A stretch of 64,000 nucleotides of DNA from Notamacropus eugenii (Eukaryota > Chordata > Mammalia > Diprotodontia > Macropodidae). The position numbers and the translations under genes were made by a program. Under the pieces are notes generated by a model. That model worked only from the letters and a program-made list of their open reading frames with translations. It did not search any database and had not been told where the DNA came from. Positions 13,027 through 24,210 of this stretch are shown here, piece after piece. Where the stretch lies: positions 67,721,830 to 67,785,829 of the forward strand of contig NC_092878.1 of the NCBI RefSeq assembly GCF_028372415.1. The letters are read 5' to 3'. The stretch's first letter is position 1. Each line of letters starts with the position of its first letter.

Positions 13027-13275
13027 GGGGCAGCTAGATGGCATTGTGTATAGAGCACTGGGTGTGGACTCAGGAAGACCTGAATGCAAATCTGTCCTCA
13101 GATGCTATGTGAGTATGGGCAAGTCACTTAAACTCTGTTTATATCTGTTTCCTCATCTGTTTAATAGGGCTAATAATAGCATCCACTTTTCAGGATTGTT
13201 GTGAACATCAAATGAGATGTCAGGCACTTAACACAACTCCTGAGACATAGCAGGCTGTATATAATATTGGTTAAG
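13027..13275 (+). repeat. tRNA-derived SINE with MIR-like 3' tail
   Basis: Head 'ggggcagctagatggcattg', middle 'gggcaagtcacttaaactct', tail 'ggattgttgtgaacatcaaa' and 'gcacttaacacaactcctga'. Unlike the copy at 4,651, the 3' half is the MIR/L2-like type and not the 'actgaacaacaac' type. At least two SINE subclasses are therefore present. Confidence 0.75.
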
Positions 13276-15142
13276 ATTGTCGTGATTATTATCATCCTGC
13301 CTCTTTAAATAATTTTAAATTATTAATTTGATCTTCATAATAGGCATGTGATATAAGCACTTCATGTATTTACCTTCAGTAATTTGTAGATAACACAACT
13401 GAGACTTAAAAATATAGGTGACTTGTCCTAGGTTCCATATCTGACAGATATCAAAGACAGAATTTGACCTTAGGTCTTCTTTATTTTAGGTTCAACATAT
13501 TCTTTACTATACCATGCCACTGCTTTGAAGGTAGATGATAGCTCCCATTCACTACGACACCTCCTACAGATCTTAAATAGATGGGCCTCATTGCCACATA
13601 ATTTTTATGGAAATTTACTGTTTTCTTGACTTGCTATTTCCATCTCCTATCATGAAATTTGTGACTATTGATCAAAGAAATAAAGTATAATAAGAGAGGC
13701 AGCAATGAGAATAATAAGAGTTGATTCTTCATTGGATTTTTTTAACCCAATAAACTAGTCCATCAGAGTAACATCAGATCTTTTTGACCACTAGGATTTA
13801 AAAGCTAGAATTTGACCCCTGAAATTAGAAGATCTAGATTGTTTTCCAAGAAAACTGTTCATGAATCAAAGAATATGTTTTTTGTTGTTGTTTGTTGTTG
13901 TTGTTTAGTTTTACCATATGGTTATGGCATGAATACTGTTCAATATTTGTTCGTGACATGGTTTGATGTGATAAAGATGGGTAAATTAATTTCATTTCAT
14001 GGGAAGAGAGAAAATGACATTTGGGGGGAGAGCATGGGGATGAATGAGGCTATTAACCCTTCAAAATTTTAAATCATCTTTAATATATGGGATTAAACTA
14101 GGAAGAACAGAAAAAGGAAACTGCATTCTTTATTAGCATGATTCTAGAAGCTTTTAAAATATGGGGAGGTTCTGAAAAGAAAACTAGTTCAGTAACAAAA
14201 GTACTATTTTGAGAAATATATTGAAAGGAAAGTACTTGAGGAATAAAAATGTAGTCATTGGCTTCAGTTCAACTTAAAGCCAGCACAAGCCAACCAATCA
14301 GCTTATTATTCTTCTCTAAATGTAGTTTTTTTTTTTAAGGACAATCTTTGTACCTCTTAAAAACATATCACATAATATTAAGTACTGAGAAAAATGCATT
14401 TTTTTCTCATTTTAGTCTAGAAATTTACATTCCCAATGATTAAAAATGGTCATGGTCAATAGAAAGTCCAAAGAGCTATATCTTCATACTTTTGGAACTC
14501 TCAGACTATCATTCCCTAATAAGGTCATGGCCTATTTTATTTGATGCTTATTTATTTTATCCTAAAATATATATTGTAGGGAATTTCTTAAATGAAAAGT
14601 TAATCTTTTCGGCACATGAAATTTAGTTCTGGAATGTATCTTAGAAGTCCCTTAGTCTAATTCTTTTTATATGAAGAAACTGAGACCCATAGTGTCATAG
14701 TTACTTGACAAATATCTCAGAGGTAATAGGAAGCAGAATTTGAATTTCATCTACACTGATCTACTTCTAAAGCTTTCAGAGGAATTTTTGATAATTCTGT
14801 TCCTCCAGAAGTACTATTTAACTTCACCTCTGTGGTCCTCAATTTTCTTGTCTGGAAAATGAAAAGGTTGGATTAGATATTAAGGTTACTTCCCTCTTTT
14901 AAAACTTGACCTTACTACATTTTATTACATATATAAAGAGCTCCAACGTTACATCTGCCATCTGCTGATTCTGCAAAGAATTGTAAATTTCTACCCAACC
15001 TTACCTGCTCACTTTATTAATTGTTTTGATAATTGTTGTTTGTGCCTAATGTATTTGGATCTTTATAAGCCCCACTCTAAAGAAAATTACTTTCTAATAC
15101 TAGATATTCAACATCTGATAAATATCTAATTTTTGATATTAG
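13276..15142. other. Noncoding stretch with degraded MIR pieces
   Basis: Antisense MIR-like blocks occur at about 13,360-13,525 and 14,645-14,780. A sense block with 'ggttggattagatattaagg' lies at about 14,820-14,930. The remainder (13,525-14,640) is unassigned and has no credible reading frame. Confidence 0.45.
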
Positions 15143-15385
15143 GATCGGGTAGATGGCACAATAGTTAGAGCAGTACACCTGAAATCAGGATTTCCAAGTC
15201 AACCTCAGAAAATTACTACCTGGCTAACACTGGAAAAGTCACTCAAACTCTGTTTTCTTTAGTTTCATTATCTATAAAATGGGAATAATAATAATAGCAC
15301 CTATCTCTCTGGGTTGTTGAGAGAATCATATTGAAAAGCACTTATATTCTGGCATATAGTAAATGCTATATTAATGTTAGCTATT
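15143..15385 (+). repeat. tRNA-derived SINE with MIR-like tail
   Basis: Diverged head 'ggatcgggtagatggcacaa', middle 'ggaaaagtcactcaaactct', tail 'gggttgttgagagaatcata' and 'atatagtaaatgctatatta'. It is the same subclass as the copy at 13,027. Confidence 0.7.
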
Positions 15386-15689
15386 TGCTATTGTTGGAAC
15401 CAGAGGAAGGGTCCAAATAGATCAACTAGATATCCTATAGAGAAAACAAAATAAGTAGAAGGACATTGACACAGAATAAGAGGGCTTGGGAATGTTGTAA
15501 TATGTATTGGTAGAGGCGGTTGCCATACCAGTGAAAATCATAGAACTACTAGAAAACTGAACTATTTGCCTGATTCTTTAGAATGCTATTTGACAGTGGA
15601 GAATTAGTCTGTGTTAGTTTGTCTTTTGGCATCTAGAAGTGTGTATTATTCTAAGATAGTAAATTTTCCTGGTAGGTATTGATTGCATT

Positions 15690-15880
15690 GTGTTCAACAT
15701 ACTGTACACATTCTGCCTGTGTTTTGCTTGGGCATGGTTGTCTGCATGTTGTCTCTTCCATTAGACTGTGAGCTTCTTGAGAGCAGGGGCTGTCTTCTAC
15801 ATTTTTTTTGTATCTCTAGCACTTAGCACAGTGCCTGACATGTAGTACACACTTAAAAATGCTAATTGTCTAGATGACTG
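15690..15880 (+). repeat. L2-type LINE 3' end
   Basis: It has the canonical L2 3' motif order: 'attagactgtgagcttcttg', 'agagcaggggctgtctt', 'gtatctctagcacttagcac' and 'agtgcctgacatgtagtaca'. Only the 3' UTR is present, as usual for L2. Confidence 0.8.
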
Positions 15881-16821
15881 CCCAATTGAAAACTTTACTG
15901 TAGTGATCTTTGTGATTATTATGACTTCTTCATGCTTTCAAGACCAGGTCCCACAGACTAACAAGTAAAGAAATAAAGAACAATTTCCCAAGTCTGTAGA
16001 GATGACAGTAGAGTTAAAGTTCTTTAATTTCCATATTTGCTGAGTTCACATGGCATATGAACCTTGATCTCCAAACATTTCTCTTGGAAATAAGACACAT
16101 GTTCCTCTCTCTCACCTCCAGTCCTAAAACAACAAGCAACAAGTGGCAATGTGTTTTAATGTAATGTGATATTTACATCAGGTGGTATGGTTTTAATGGA
16201 CCAACAACCAAAAATGAAAATGGCGATGACATGAAAAACCCCTCAGTGGGATGCAAGGAGGGAGCAGGAAAAAATATATATATTTCCTGCAGCAGTCTCA
16301 TGTGACAGTCATTTTCATTAATATGTATATATGTATATATACATATACATATACACACATATATTTCTTCCTTCCTTTCTTTCTTTCTTCCTTTCTTTCT
16401 TTCTTTTTACCTTTCTTTCTTTCCATGGCCCTTTTTCTAAAGTGCCTAAATGAACTTAAATTGGAGAACTATAGGGATCCTATCCATCAGTAACAAAAGA
16501 GAAGATGGATAGGCTTCAAAAACTCATTCATACCATCCAATAGCTCAGCAGAGGACTGAAAGGAAAATCATATTGCAGGTGACTGGAAAGTTTGCTGGAA
16601 TTAAATTAGTTGTTTGGAAAGAAACCAGTACATCAGAGTCTAACACCACCATTCTTGGCAAAAGGATTTGTGAACTTGCAAGGAAGCATAAGAACTTCTC
16701 TGGTTACTTATCTGAACCCCAGTGAGAGGTCTACCTAAACCATCCCAGACTGGTGAAATGGATTCCATTCCAATATACCTCTCTAGAGATAACTATGTGA
16801 AACAGTAAGCACCCCAACATG
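15881..16821. other. Unassigned noncoding stretch with microsatellite
   Basis: A compound microsatellite, (TA/CA)n then (TTCC/TTTC)n, occupies about 16,322-16,425. The flanks, including 16,430-16,821, are not recognised. Confidence 0.5.
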
Positions 16822-17345
16822 CACAGGAGACCTGCTATCATAAGTTCTTAGATCTGCATTCCTAAAAGGACAGGCAGCTTTTGAGGGGTTAACAATAACT
16901 TTAATCAATCACATGTATCAGTCCTTTAGTCAAGCACATATATCGTTCACCTAGTTCAGGGGAGTCAACACCCTGAACCCCAAAGTAATCAACAGACATG
17001 GCTTTCTCTGTCTGACAATAATTCAGCAGACAGGTACAACTGTCTGACCAGTTGCCAGAGAGGGAAGCACAACATCTGGGATCTCAAAGCTGGGGGGCTC
17101 TTTAGCAGCTTTCCAGAGTCCTAATCTTGCACTCAAACCTTCTTACCAAAATTGAGCCCCAAAATAAAACTGTACCCCTGAATCTTTATATACTTTTTAG
17201 AGGCAGAGAACATCACATCCCTAGAGGATCAGTGCCTCATTAACAAAAGGAGAGGACTTTCTTACAAATCTTCCTGGGACAGACAATGGGTGGGAAAGAT
17301 CCTCCTCAGTCACATTCAAATAGAGGCATTATACTTGATTATGCT
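16822..17345 (-). mobile_element. LTR-like repeat of an endogenous retrovirus-type element (minus copy)
   Basis: Read on the minus strand, this aligns end to end with the plus-strand block at 25,780-26,315. Shared landmarks are 'gatctttcccacccat', a 'gttaatgaggcact' block, 'cccagatgttg', 'gacagtt..ctgtctg', 'ggttcaggg..ttgac' and the terminal 'cagatctaa'. On the minus strand a TATA-box-like 'agtatataaag' lies centrally, and the terminal third is AT-rich with a possible polyadenylation region. This suggests a long terminal repeat, probably solo. No retroviral gene sequence is seen next to it. Boundaries and class are provisional. Confidence 0.55.
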
Positions 17346-17670
17346 AAAACAACTTCATCCTCCAGAATTCTTGGCCTTACAAATCTAAAGGGCCATGGAT
17401 CGTGGAACAAAAAGACATGATACTTTGCAATCCCAAATCCAAGTAATTTAAACTGCGTACATTGTCAGCTTGTATCTGAATAGGCATTATCATTTTTTTA
17501 GTAAATACAACATAGTTCACCTTTGCAGAATACATAACATTGGGGAAATTGTCTCACATAAAAGACACAGGAAAGGAAAAACTTTTACTGTGGAGGGGAA
17601 AATAGGGAGGGGTGGGAAATGTTTTAGTTTTAGTTAGGATTGACTGAAAGAGAAAATAACGTATATACTC

Positions 17671-17762
17671 AGTTGCCTCCCCAAAAGAATGAAAGCCCTT
17701 TGAGGACAGAGTCTGGTTCATTTTTGCTGCATTTTCAGCAGAAAGCTAAGGAAATTTATTTG
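17671..17762 (+). repeat. L2-like fragment, near-duplicate of 21,692
   Basis: The segment 'aaaagaatgaaagccctttg' plus 'aggacagagtctggttcatt' matches 21,692-21,762 with very few differences over about 70 bp. Both resemble the L2 3' motif ('gaatgtaagctccttgagg' type). Confidence 0.6.
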
Positions 17763-17802
17763 TCTATTCATTTATTTCATGATATCACTAATAAATATAT
17801 CT

Positions 17803-17890
17803 TTTCACATGTGTGTGTACATACATACATATGCATATGTGTGTGTTGTATGTGTATATGAGTATGTGTGTATGGAGAAAGAGAGAGATT
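17803..17890. repeat. Impure (TG/TA)n microsatellite
   Basis: Mixed tgtgtg, tacatac and tatgtg units, ending in a short 'agagagag' run. It lies directly left of an L1 ORF2 fragment. Confidence 0.8.
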
Positions 17891-17894
17891 GCAA

Positions 17895-18170
17895 AAATTA
17901 TACACATATGAGTCACTCCCCGATTGATACATGGTCCGAGGATATCGAAAGGCTGTTTTCAGAAGAAGAAATAAAAGCTATTTACAGTCATATGAAAGTG
18001 CTTTAAATCACAACTGATCAGAGAAATGCAAATTAAAACAACTAGGATATATCACATCATACCTCTTAGATTGAATAACATGACAGAAAAGAAAAATGAT
18101 AGATGTTAAAGGGGATGTGGAAACATTGGAACACTAATGCCTTGTTGATCAAATTGTGAACAGTTTTAGA
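17895..18170 (+). mobile_element. L1 ORF2 C-terminal fragment
   Basis: Marsupial L1 ORF2 blocks are visible: 'ttttcagaagaagaaataaa', 'agctatttacagtcatatga', 'gagaaatgcaaattaaaaca'. A degraded 'atgttaaaggggatgtgga' block follows. It is truncated on both sides and frame-broken. Confidence 0.75.
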
Positions 18171-19294
18171 AATCAAAAAGTACAAATCAATGGAGGCCAT
18201 AGAACATCAAGGGAGAGAAGCCACAAGTATAATCTACCCCAGGGCATATTTCTACCACCAGGTTGTCCCACCAAAGGCACATTAGGGAACAGTGTCAGAT
18301 TAATACACGCAGGTAGCCCCTTTCTGAACCATAACAAGGAACAGTTCTAAGGCAGAAAATGGAAAGCAAAATATGTAGGGTTTTCAGGAGGCCTATTTAC
18401 CAGATGAATCAATAAAATTGGGTCAGTATCAGGCTTACAGCAAGGGAAAGAGACAAATATGTATTTGAGATCATACAAGAAGAAGCCAAGATTAAAACCT
18501 AAGGTCTTCCATGAAGAATTATGCCCAAACTCAATGATTTCCACATAAGTCCCCACATCTACTTCCGAGCACAGAGTGCCCACACCACTCAAGAATGGGA
18601 AAAGGAACACTCTTAGAGATATGAGCAAATAGAAGAAAATGTCAAAAATAAATGACAGATACCTCGTATTGAGAGAAATGAAAGAGATAAACCTATAATG
18701 AGAAAGTACTCCACAGTATGGCCAAATAGAAGCTCAGAACAACAACAAAAAAATGATCTGGGCACAAGGAACTAAAAAGTATGTAGAAGAAATTAAACAA
18801 GACATACAAAATTAAATGTTAAAGATATCAGCAACTAAAAAAGAAAGGATGGTAGAGAACTAATAGCTTAGAACATATGGTGTTGAGCCTTACACTCAAA
18901 ATGAAATAATCTCTTCCCTCAAAGAGTTTACATTGTATTCAGGGAAGATAATATGCATATGTAAAAGATATATGCAGAATTTGAAGCATGTATTAGTGGT
19001 GTGAGCGGCAGAGGGGAATCAGAAAGAGGGAATCATTTGAGAAGTGGTATTTGAACTGAGGTTGAAGGAAACCATCTATTCCAAGAGGTAGATATAAACC
19101 AAAATTCTAGATGTTATTTGTATTGTTTTAATGTTCATCATATGCCTAATCCATCACAACCAATTTCCCTAAGTTGATGCAATACTTCGGGAGCCTCAAA
19201 TCACTCACAACATATCTTGTAAAAGAGAAGTGTGGCAATTTAGGGCACTCACTTTCTTAGTCAAAAGATGGAAGTGGGGAAAACAGTTCAGTAG

Positions 19295-19296
<2 letters not shown>
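18171..19296. other. Noncoding stretch with one dispersed-repeat copy
   Basis: About 18,880-19,095 matches the dispersed family ('gagccttacactcaaaatga', 'ctcaaagagtttacattgta', 'tgaactgaggttgaaggaaa'). The block 18,171-18,870 is unassigned. A short 'ggccaaatagaag' near 18,719 might be an L1 5' start, but this is too weak to call. Confidence 0.4.

Positions 19297-19368
<72 letters not shown>
19297..19368. repeat. Pure (GA)n microsatellite
   Basis: About 35 uninterrupted GA dinucleotides. It is homopurine on the plus strand and so can adopt triplex-type structures. The surrounding short frame is an artefact. Confidence 0.95.
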
Positions 19369-19371
<3 letters not shown>

Positions 19372-20429
19372 AAATTATATTGAAGCATTTAGTTAGGATG
19401 AGGTATATTATGCTTAAAAATTATATTATGTTTAAAAGCATAATAGACAAGGACATAATCTAAAGAATTTACAATTAAAAAGAAGAGTGATCATTATGCA
19501 GAACTTACATTTTCCAGTTCAGTGGCATTCTTCAATTTCCAGGATATCCCAAGCTAGAAGAAGAGTCAGTAGATTCTAGGGGTAATGGTAAATGCAAAAG
19601 ATAAGAAGAAAAAAGATAGTTTATTCTTAAACTCGATTTTCTCCAAAAAAGTGAAGTATATCTTAGGGTGTAGAAAAATCACTCATGCCTTAAAATGAGC
19701 ATAGGAGTTTTTGGATTGAACAAGAAAGGGATTTAGGATTTTGATCAAAGTCTTGGGTTCATTACCATGTTAGAAGAAACAGTGTTTCACAACCCCTCCA
19801 AATTTTTCCAGATATCCCTATCTAGGAGTATGTCTCCCAGCTGTCAGTGTTTCTCTAACTTCTAATTAATTTGTATATATTTAGTATTGGTTTCTCTGTG
19901 TACTAATTTTATGAGTAGGTATCTGTATAGAGTTGAAAGTAAGCTACTGTTACATTTTTGCCTCTACATGCCACATAATGTTTTGCACATAGATAATCAA
20001 TAAATGCTTGCTGAAAGGAAATAGTCTTAGATTATGGATTCTTATTTTTTTGCTATTCAAGACTACTTATTTATTTTACTGTCCATTTATTTATTTGTTT
20101 GTTTGTTTTTTTATTTATTTGTTTATTTTTGGTGGGTACGATTACTAACCAAGAGGTGAGGGAAATGCATATCTTGTATATATCAAGACAAAAGATTAAA
20201 ATCCCTTTATCGCCATATAAATCTAGTCAATCACACAATGAGTCAAAAAGCATTTAAGCGTTTTCTATGAGCCCAGCACAATGCTAAGTACAGCGCTTAC
20301 AAAGAAAGCCAAAAACGTCTTCTGTCTTTACCAATACAATTTAATATTGAGAGAATATGCAAACAACTCTGTATATACAAGATATATTTTTGCTAGATGA
20401 AAAGAGAGAAAGAAAAGAAAAAGAAAAGA
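19369..20429. other. Noncoding stretch with old repeat tails
   Basis: An L2-like 3' tail ('cacatagataatcaataaat') lies near 19,945-20,025. A T-rich TTTA/TTTG run lies at about 20,045-20,135. A dispersed-repeat piece ('gcccagcacaatgctaagt') lies at about 20,240-20,320. No gene is seen. Confidence 0.45.
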
Positions 20430-20530
20430 AAGTGCACATCCATTGATTGGAGATGGTTGAACAAAATGTGGTTTGTGAATGTAATGGAGTACTGTGTTGT
20501 AACAAAATGCTGCTCTGAACAGTTTACAGA
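20430..20530 (+). mobile_element. L1 ORF2 C-terminal fragment (short)
   Basis: A short match to the ORF2 end: 'catccattgattggagatgg' and 'gaatgtaatggagtactgtg'. It is diverged and truncated on both sides. Confidence 0.55.
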
Positions 20531-21559
20531 AGGGCAGGAGTAACTTTGCCTTTGTCTTCACAACTCTAGGTGACTACCATCTAGAAGGTGCTTCATAAAT
20601 TCCAGTTGATCACTTTGATTGATTTGTATGAATTTTGATATGAACAAGAACAAGAACAACATACACAGTGTTTATAATATAATAAGAAAGATACCAACAT
20701 GTAGTTTAATATAGACTCCTTGAAGGAAAGGGCTGTGTAATTGGAATAAACAGTCCTGAACCAAGAGAATAGACCATGCAACAAACACCCCTCCTATCAG
20801 CAGAGAAATGAAAGAGTACAGATATATTTTTTAAAAATTATATCTAATGTATAATCAGACATAGTTCCTGTGTTGATCGGTTTTGTATAACTATGTTGAT
20901 GTTTCTCCAAGGGAAGAATCAATAGGGAGGGAAGAGTGGGAATATCAGGAAAAGACTTTAATGTCAAAAAAGGCATTAATTAAGCTTGTTTTTAAAGGGG
21001 CTGAAGCAAGCCAACAGGAGAGCTTTTTCCACAAGGGCATGTGTGTGTGTGTTTGACCTTGGTCAAGTCAGGCTAAATATGAAATAGTATTTCTATTAGA
21101 AATTAAATTGCCTAGTTGCTCTCCTTCCTCTACCATTAATATGCTATAGTACATAAGAACATAGATGAAAGTATTATGTGGCTGTAACTGTCCCTTTTAT
21201 TATTTAAAATTCAATACTAACCCTAACCTTTCTAGGGTGAGAGATTAGTATTTGTTTCATCTAGATTTGTGATTTCATGAGAGTGGAGAACTGCAAATAT
21301 GCTAAAGTGCCTTTGCAACTCTTGTGTAACTTCAATTTTTAGAGATTTCCCTGGAACCCTGAGGGGTTAAGGGGCATGGTCATGCTTGTATGTGTCAGAG
21401 ATCAAACTGAATCCAAATTTACTTGATTCAAAGACCCATTCTCTATGTACTTTACCACACTGTTTCTTGTGATTCTATACCTGTGATAAAAAGGAGAATA
21501 TGATAGGAATTAGAAGGTTGCAAAAGACATCAAGAATTTTGGTTCATATTCACTGCTTA
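20531..21559. other. Unassigned noncoding stretch
   Basis: No gene, and no repeat that can be named with confidence. It contains a short (GT)n at about 21,040-21,051. Confidence 0.4.
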
Positions 21560-21820
21560 AAAGAATTCCTTTTTTTTAAAGCTCAACTCTACTGATAATG
21601 TCCTAAAACAGTCCTTTCCTGATATCTCCCACCGTCTGCTTCCGTGTGTCCCACACTTTGTGTATATCTTTTATATAATTTCATATGTACAAGTTGCCTC
21701 CTCAAAAGAATGAAAGCCCTTTGAGGACAGAGACTGGTTCATTTGCTGTATTTTCATCTCCTAGCTCATTGCCTGGCATATAACATGAAATAAATAAATT
21801 TTGACTAAATGGTTGTTTGG
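21560..21820 (+). repeat. L2-type LINE 3' end
   Basis: Motifs 'gaatgaaagccctttgagg', 'atctcctagctcattgcctg' and 'aaataaataaattttgacta' are in L2 3' order. It contains the near-duplicate of 17,671-17,740. Confidence 0.65.
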
Positions 21821-21924
21821 TTTTGATTTTTCTATCTGTAAATAATTTAGAAGAGATTGCTTTATCTCATTTATACTATCCTAGATCTGGAAGACTCTGT
21901 AGAGGCCATATAGACAGTCATAAT

Positions 21925-22562
21925 TCAGAGGTATTGTGAGTTTGGTTTCAGATCACCACAATAAAGCACATATCACAGTCACATGAATTTGTTGGCTTCC
22001 CAGTGCATAAAAAAGTTACATTTGCATTGTACTTTAATCCATAAAGTTTCCAATTGTGTTATATCTTAAAAATTGATATACCTTAATTAAAAATACTTTA
22101 TTGCTAAAAAAAAAAAAAAAAGAAAAGCTAAACACAATGTGAACCTTCAGCAACTCATAATCTTTCTACTTTTGGAGAGTGTTTCCATGATGTTGATGGC
22201 TGCTGACTGAACAGCGTGGTAGTTACTGAAAGCTGGGGTGGCTGTGTCAATTTCTTAAAATAAAACAACAATGAAGTTTGCTGCATTGATTGATTCTTCC
22301 TTTCACAAAAGATTTCTCAGTAGCATGTTGGATATCGTTTCACTCACCATAGAGTTTCTTTCAAAATCAGTCAATCCTCTCAAACTCTGCTGCCACTTTA
22401 TCAATTAAGTTTATGCAATACTCTTTAATATTGTTGTGTCTCAGGAAGTAAGGAGGCCTGAGGAGAGGGTGAGGGAAGCAGAAAGGTTCGTCAGTGGAAC
22501 AGTCAGAACACACGTGACATTTGTTGATTAAGTTTACCATTTTATATGGTCTCACAGAAAGT
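21925..22562 (-). mobile_element. Tigger1-like (TcMar-Tigger) DNA transposon remnant, internally deleted
   Basis: The left block ('gaggtattgtgagtttggtt', 'cagatcaccacaataaagca', 'gttggcttcccagtgcataa') matches one Tigger1 end in reverse. The block 'gatgttgatggctgctgact' with 'tttgctgcattgattgatt' and 'cctctcaaactctgctgcc' matches the region inside that end. After about 22,430 it changes to the opposite end of the element ('aatattgttgtgtctcagga', 'aggcctgaggagaggg', 'cagtcagaacacacgtgaca'). The transposase centre is therefore deleted. An A run of 15 lies at 22,107-22,121. No coding capacity remains. Confidence 0.8.
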
Positions 22563-22569
22563 ATCAGGA

Positions 22570-23479
22570 CTGATATTTCATCCAGGGTTCTCTGACTTTA
22601 AATCCTGTGCTTTTCCCACTACCATATATTGCATGTCAAGTTTTTCCAAATTTCATCTTGAGGAAGAGATAGGTAGGAACTGTGATCTGGTTGTAAAATG
22701 ATTTTGATCAAGGACTGTATTCAGTAATGAGATTACATATATTTAAGACTCTGTAACCATAAAGTGCTACACAAATGTGAGCTAAAATGAAGATAATGGT
22801 TTTATTATAATAAAACACTGACAGAAAATGTCTGGTAAATTATGCCTTAATTATGGTAAAGGTCAAATTGTATCTCTTATTTATATATGTGGTGTGTCTT
22901 TCACAACAGACACTGGATGACTGATTGAATGATTTATTGAAACTCATAATGTCATGTATATAAATAGAATCACACAGATCATGTGGGTCTGCTCTGTTAA
23001 TGAATAAATTAACAGGTCAACCAAGTCATAAGATCATGGACTATAAGCTAAATGGGATCTCAGGGACTATATAATCCAAGCCCTTTACTTTACAGATGGT
23101 CAGCAGGATCAGGTGAATTGTCCAACATCAGAACAGTAATAAAGCCAGAAATAGAATTTGAACTGAGGTCATCTGAATTCAGAGGTTGTAGCCTTTTCAT
23201 TGCATTATGCTACCTTCACAGTGCCATAGAGAGAGGACTAGACGTAGAGCCAGGAATATCTGGATTCCAATTCTGTCTCTGACAGAACTTTTAACCACTC
23301 TAATCTTTTGTTTTCTCATCTTTAAAATTGGGATCATAATACCTGCTGTACTTTCTCTCACATTGTTATTATGAGTGTCAAATCACATAACATATAGAAA
23401 ACACTTTGTAAATGTTAAAGTGTTATGTAAGTTGTAGTTAATAATATGAACTATGCTATGTCTACTGCCTCATTTTTAT
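22570..23479. other. MIR-rich noncoding stretch
   Basis: Antisense MIR ends at about 22,570-22,625 and 23,065-23,215 ('atagaatttgaactgaggtc'). A sense MIR-like block lies at about 23,220-23,445 ('gtagagccaggaatatctgg', 'gtcaaatcacataacatata'). 22,625-23,060 is unassigned. Confidence 0.5.
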
Positions 23480-23592
23480 TTACTTTGTAAATATTTGTAT
23501 TTGGTTACCCACATGTTATTTTCCCCCAGAAAATATATATCATCTTTCAAGAGATGGACTGTTTTGCTTTTGTCTTTCTATCTCTAGTACCT

Positions 23593-23750
23593 GGGCAGCT
23601 AGGTGGCACAGTGAGCAGAGTGCAGGGTATGGAGACAGGAAGACTCATTTCATGAGTTCAAATCCAGCTTCAGACATTTACTAGTTGTGTCACCCTGGGC
23701 AAGTCACTTAACCCTGTTTGCCTCAGCTCCTCATTTGTAGGAAGGAAGGA

Positions 23751-23818
<68 letters not shown>

Positions 23819-23863
23819 AGGAAGGAAGGAAGGAAGGAAGGAAGGAAGGAAGGAAGAAAGGAA

Positions 23864-23925
<62 letters not shown>

Positions 23926-23956
23926 AAAAGAAAATAATAAAAAGCAAATAAACAAA

Positions 23957-24038
<82 letters not shown>

Positions 24039-24150
24039 ATTTATTCCCTATAGAGGGAAATGGCAAACTGCTCCAATAATTTTGCCAAGAAAATTTCAAA
24101 TGGAGTTATGAAGAGTCAGACAGGACTGAGATGACTGAACAGCAGCAACA
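23593..24150 (+). repeat. tRNA-derived SINE split by a large internal microsatellite
   Basis: The head is 'gggcagctaggtggcacagt', with 'gggcaagtcacttaaccctg' and 'cctcagctcctcatttgtag' to 23,740. The SINE 3' part resumes at about 24,050 ('gaaatggcaaactgctccaa', 'gactgaacagcagcaaca'). The intervening roughly 300 bp replaces the short A-rich 'tgtaaaatgagctgg' stretch of intact copies with tetranucleotide and dinucleotide arrays. Confidence 0.85.
23738..24036. repeat. (AAGG/AAAG)n plus (TA)n compound microsatellite
   Basis: Order: a few AAGG, about 20 AAAG, about 10 AAGG, then about 15 AAAG (to about 23,932), followed by about 39 TA units (23,959-24,036). The AAAG-AAGG-AAAG layout is close to a mirror repeat. 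Long frames through it encode only Lys/Glu or Phe/Ser/Tyr repeats and are not genes. Confidence 0.95.
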
Positions 24151-24210
24151 TCTCCAGTGACTGATGTAAATACTGCCTGGTGTAAATGTCTGTTGGATGA
24201 ATGAGTTGCT

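Larger units (their letters stand above)
23480..24210 (+). repeat. L2-like fragment split by a SINE
   Basis: The left part 'gagatggactgttttgcttt' and 'tgtctttctatctctagtac' runs into the SINE at 23,593. The expected continuation, 'ctggtgtaaatgtctgttgg' then 'atgaatga', reappears after the SINE at about 24,151-24,205. Confidence 0.55.

Noticed and set aside
23718..24040. Lys/Glu-rich and Phe/Ser/Tyr-rich frames at the compound microsatellite
   Set aside because: They are pure repeat translations inside a split SINE.
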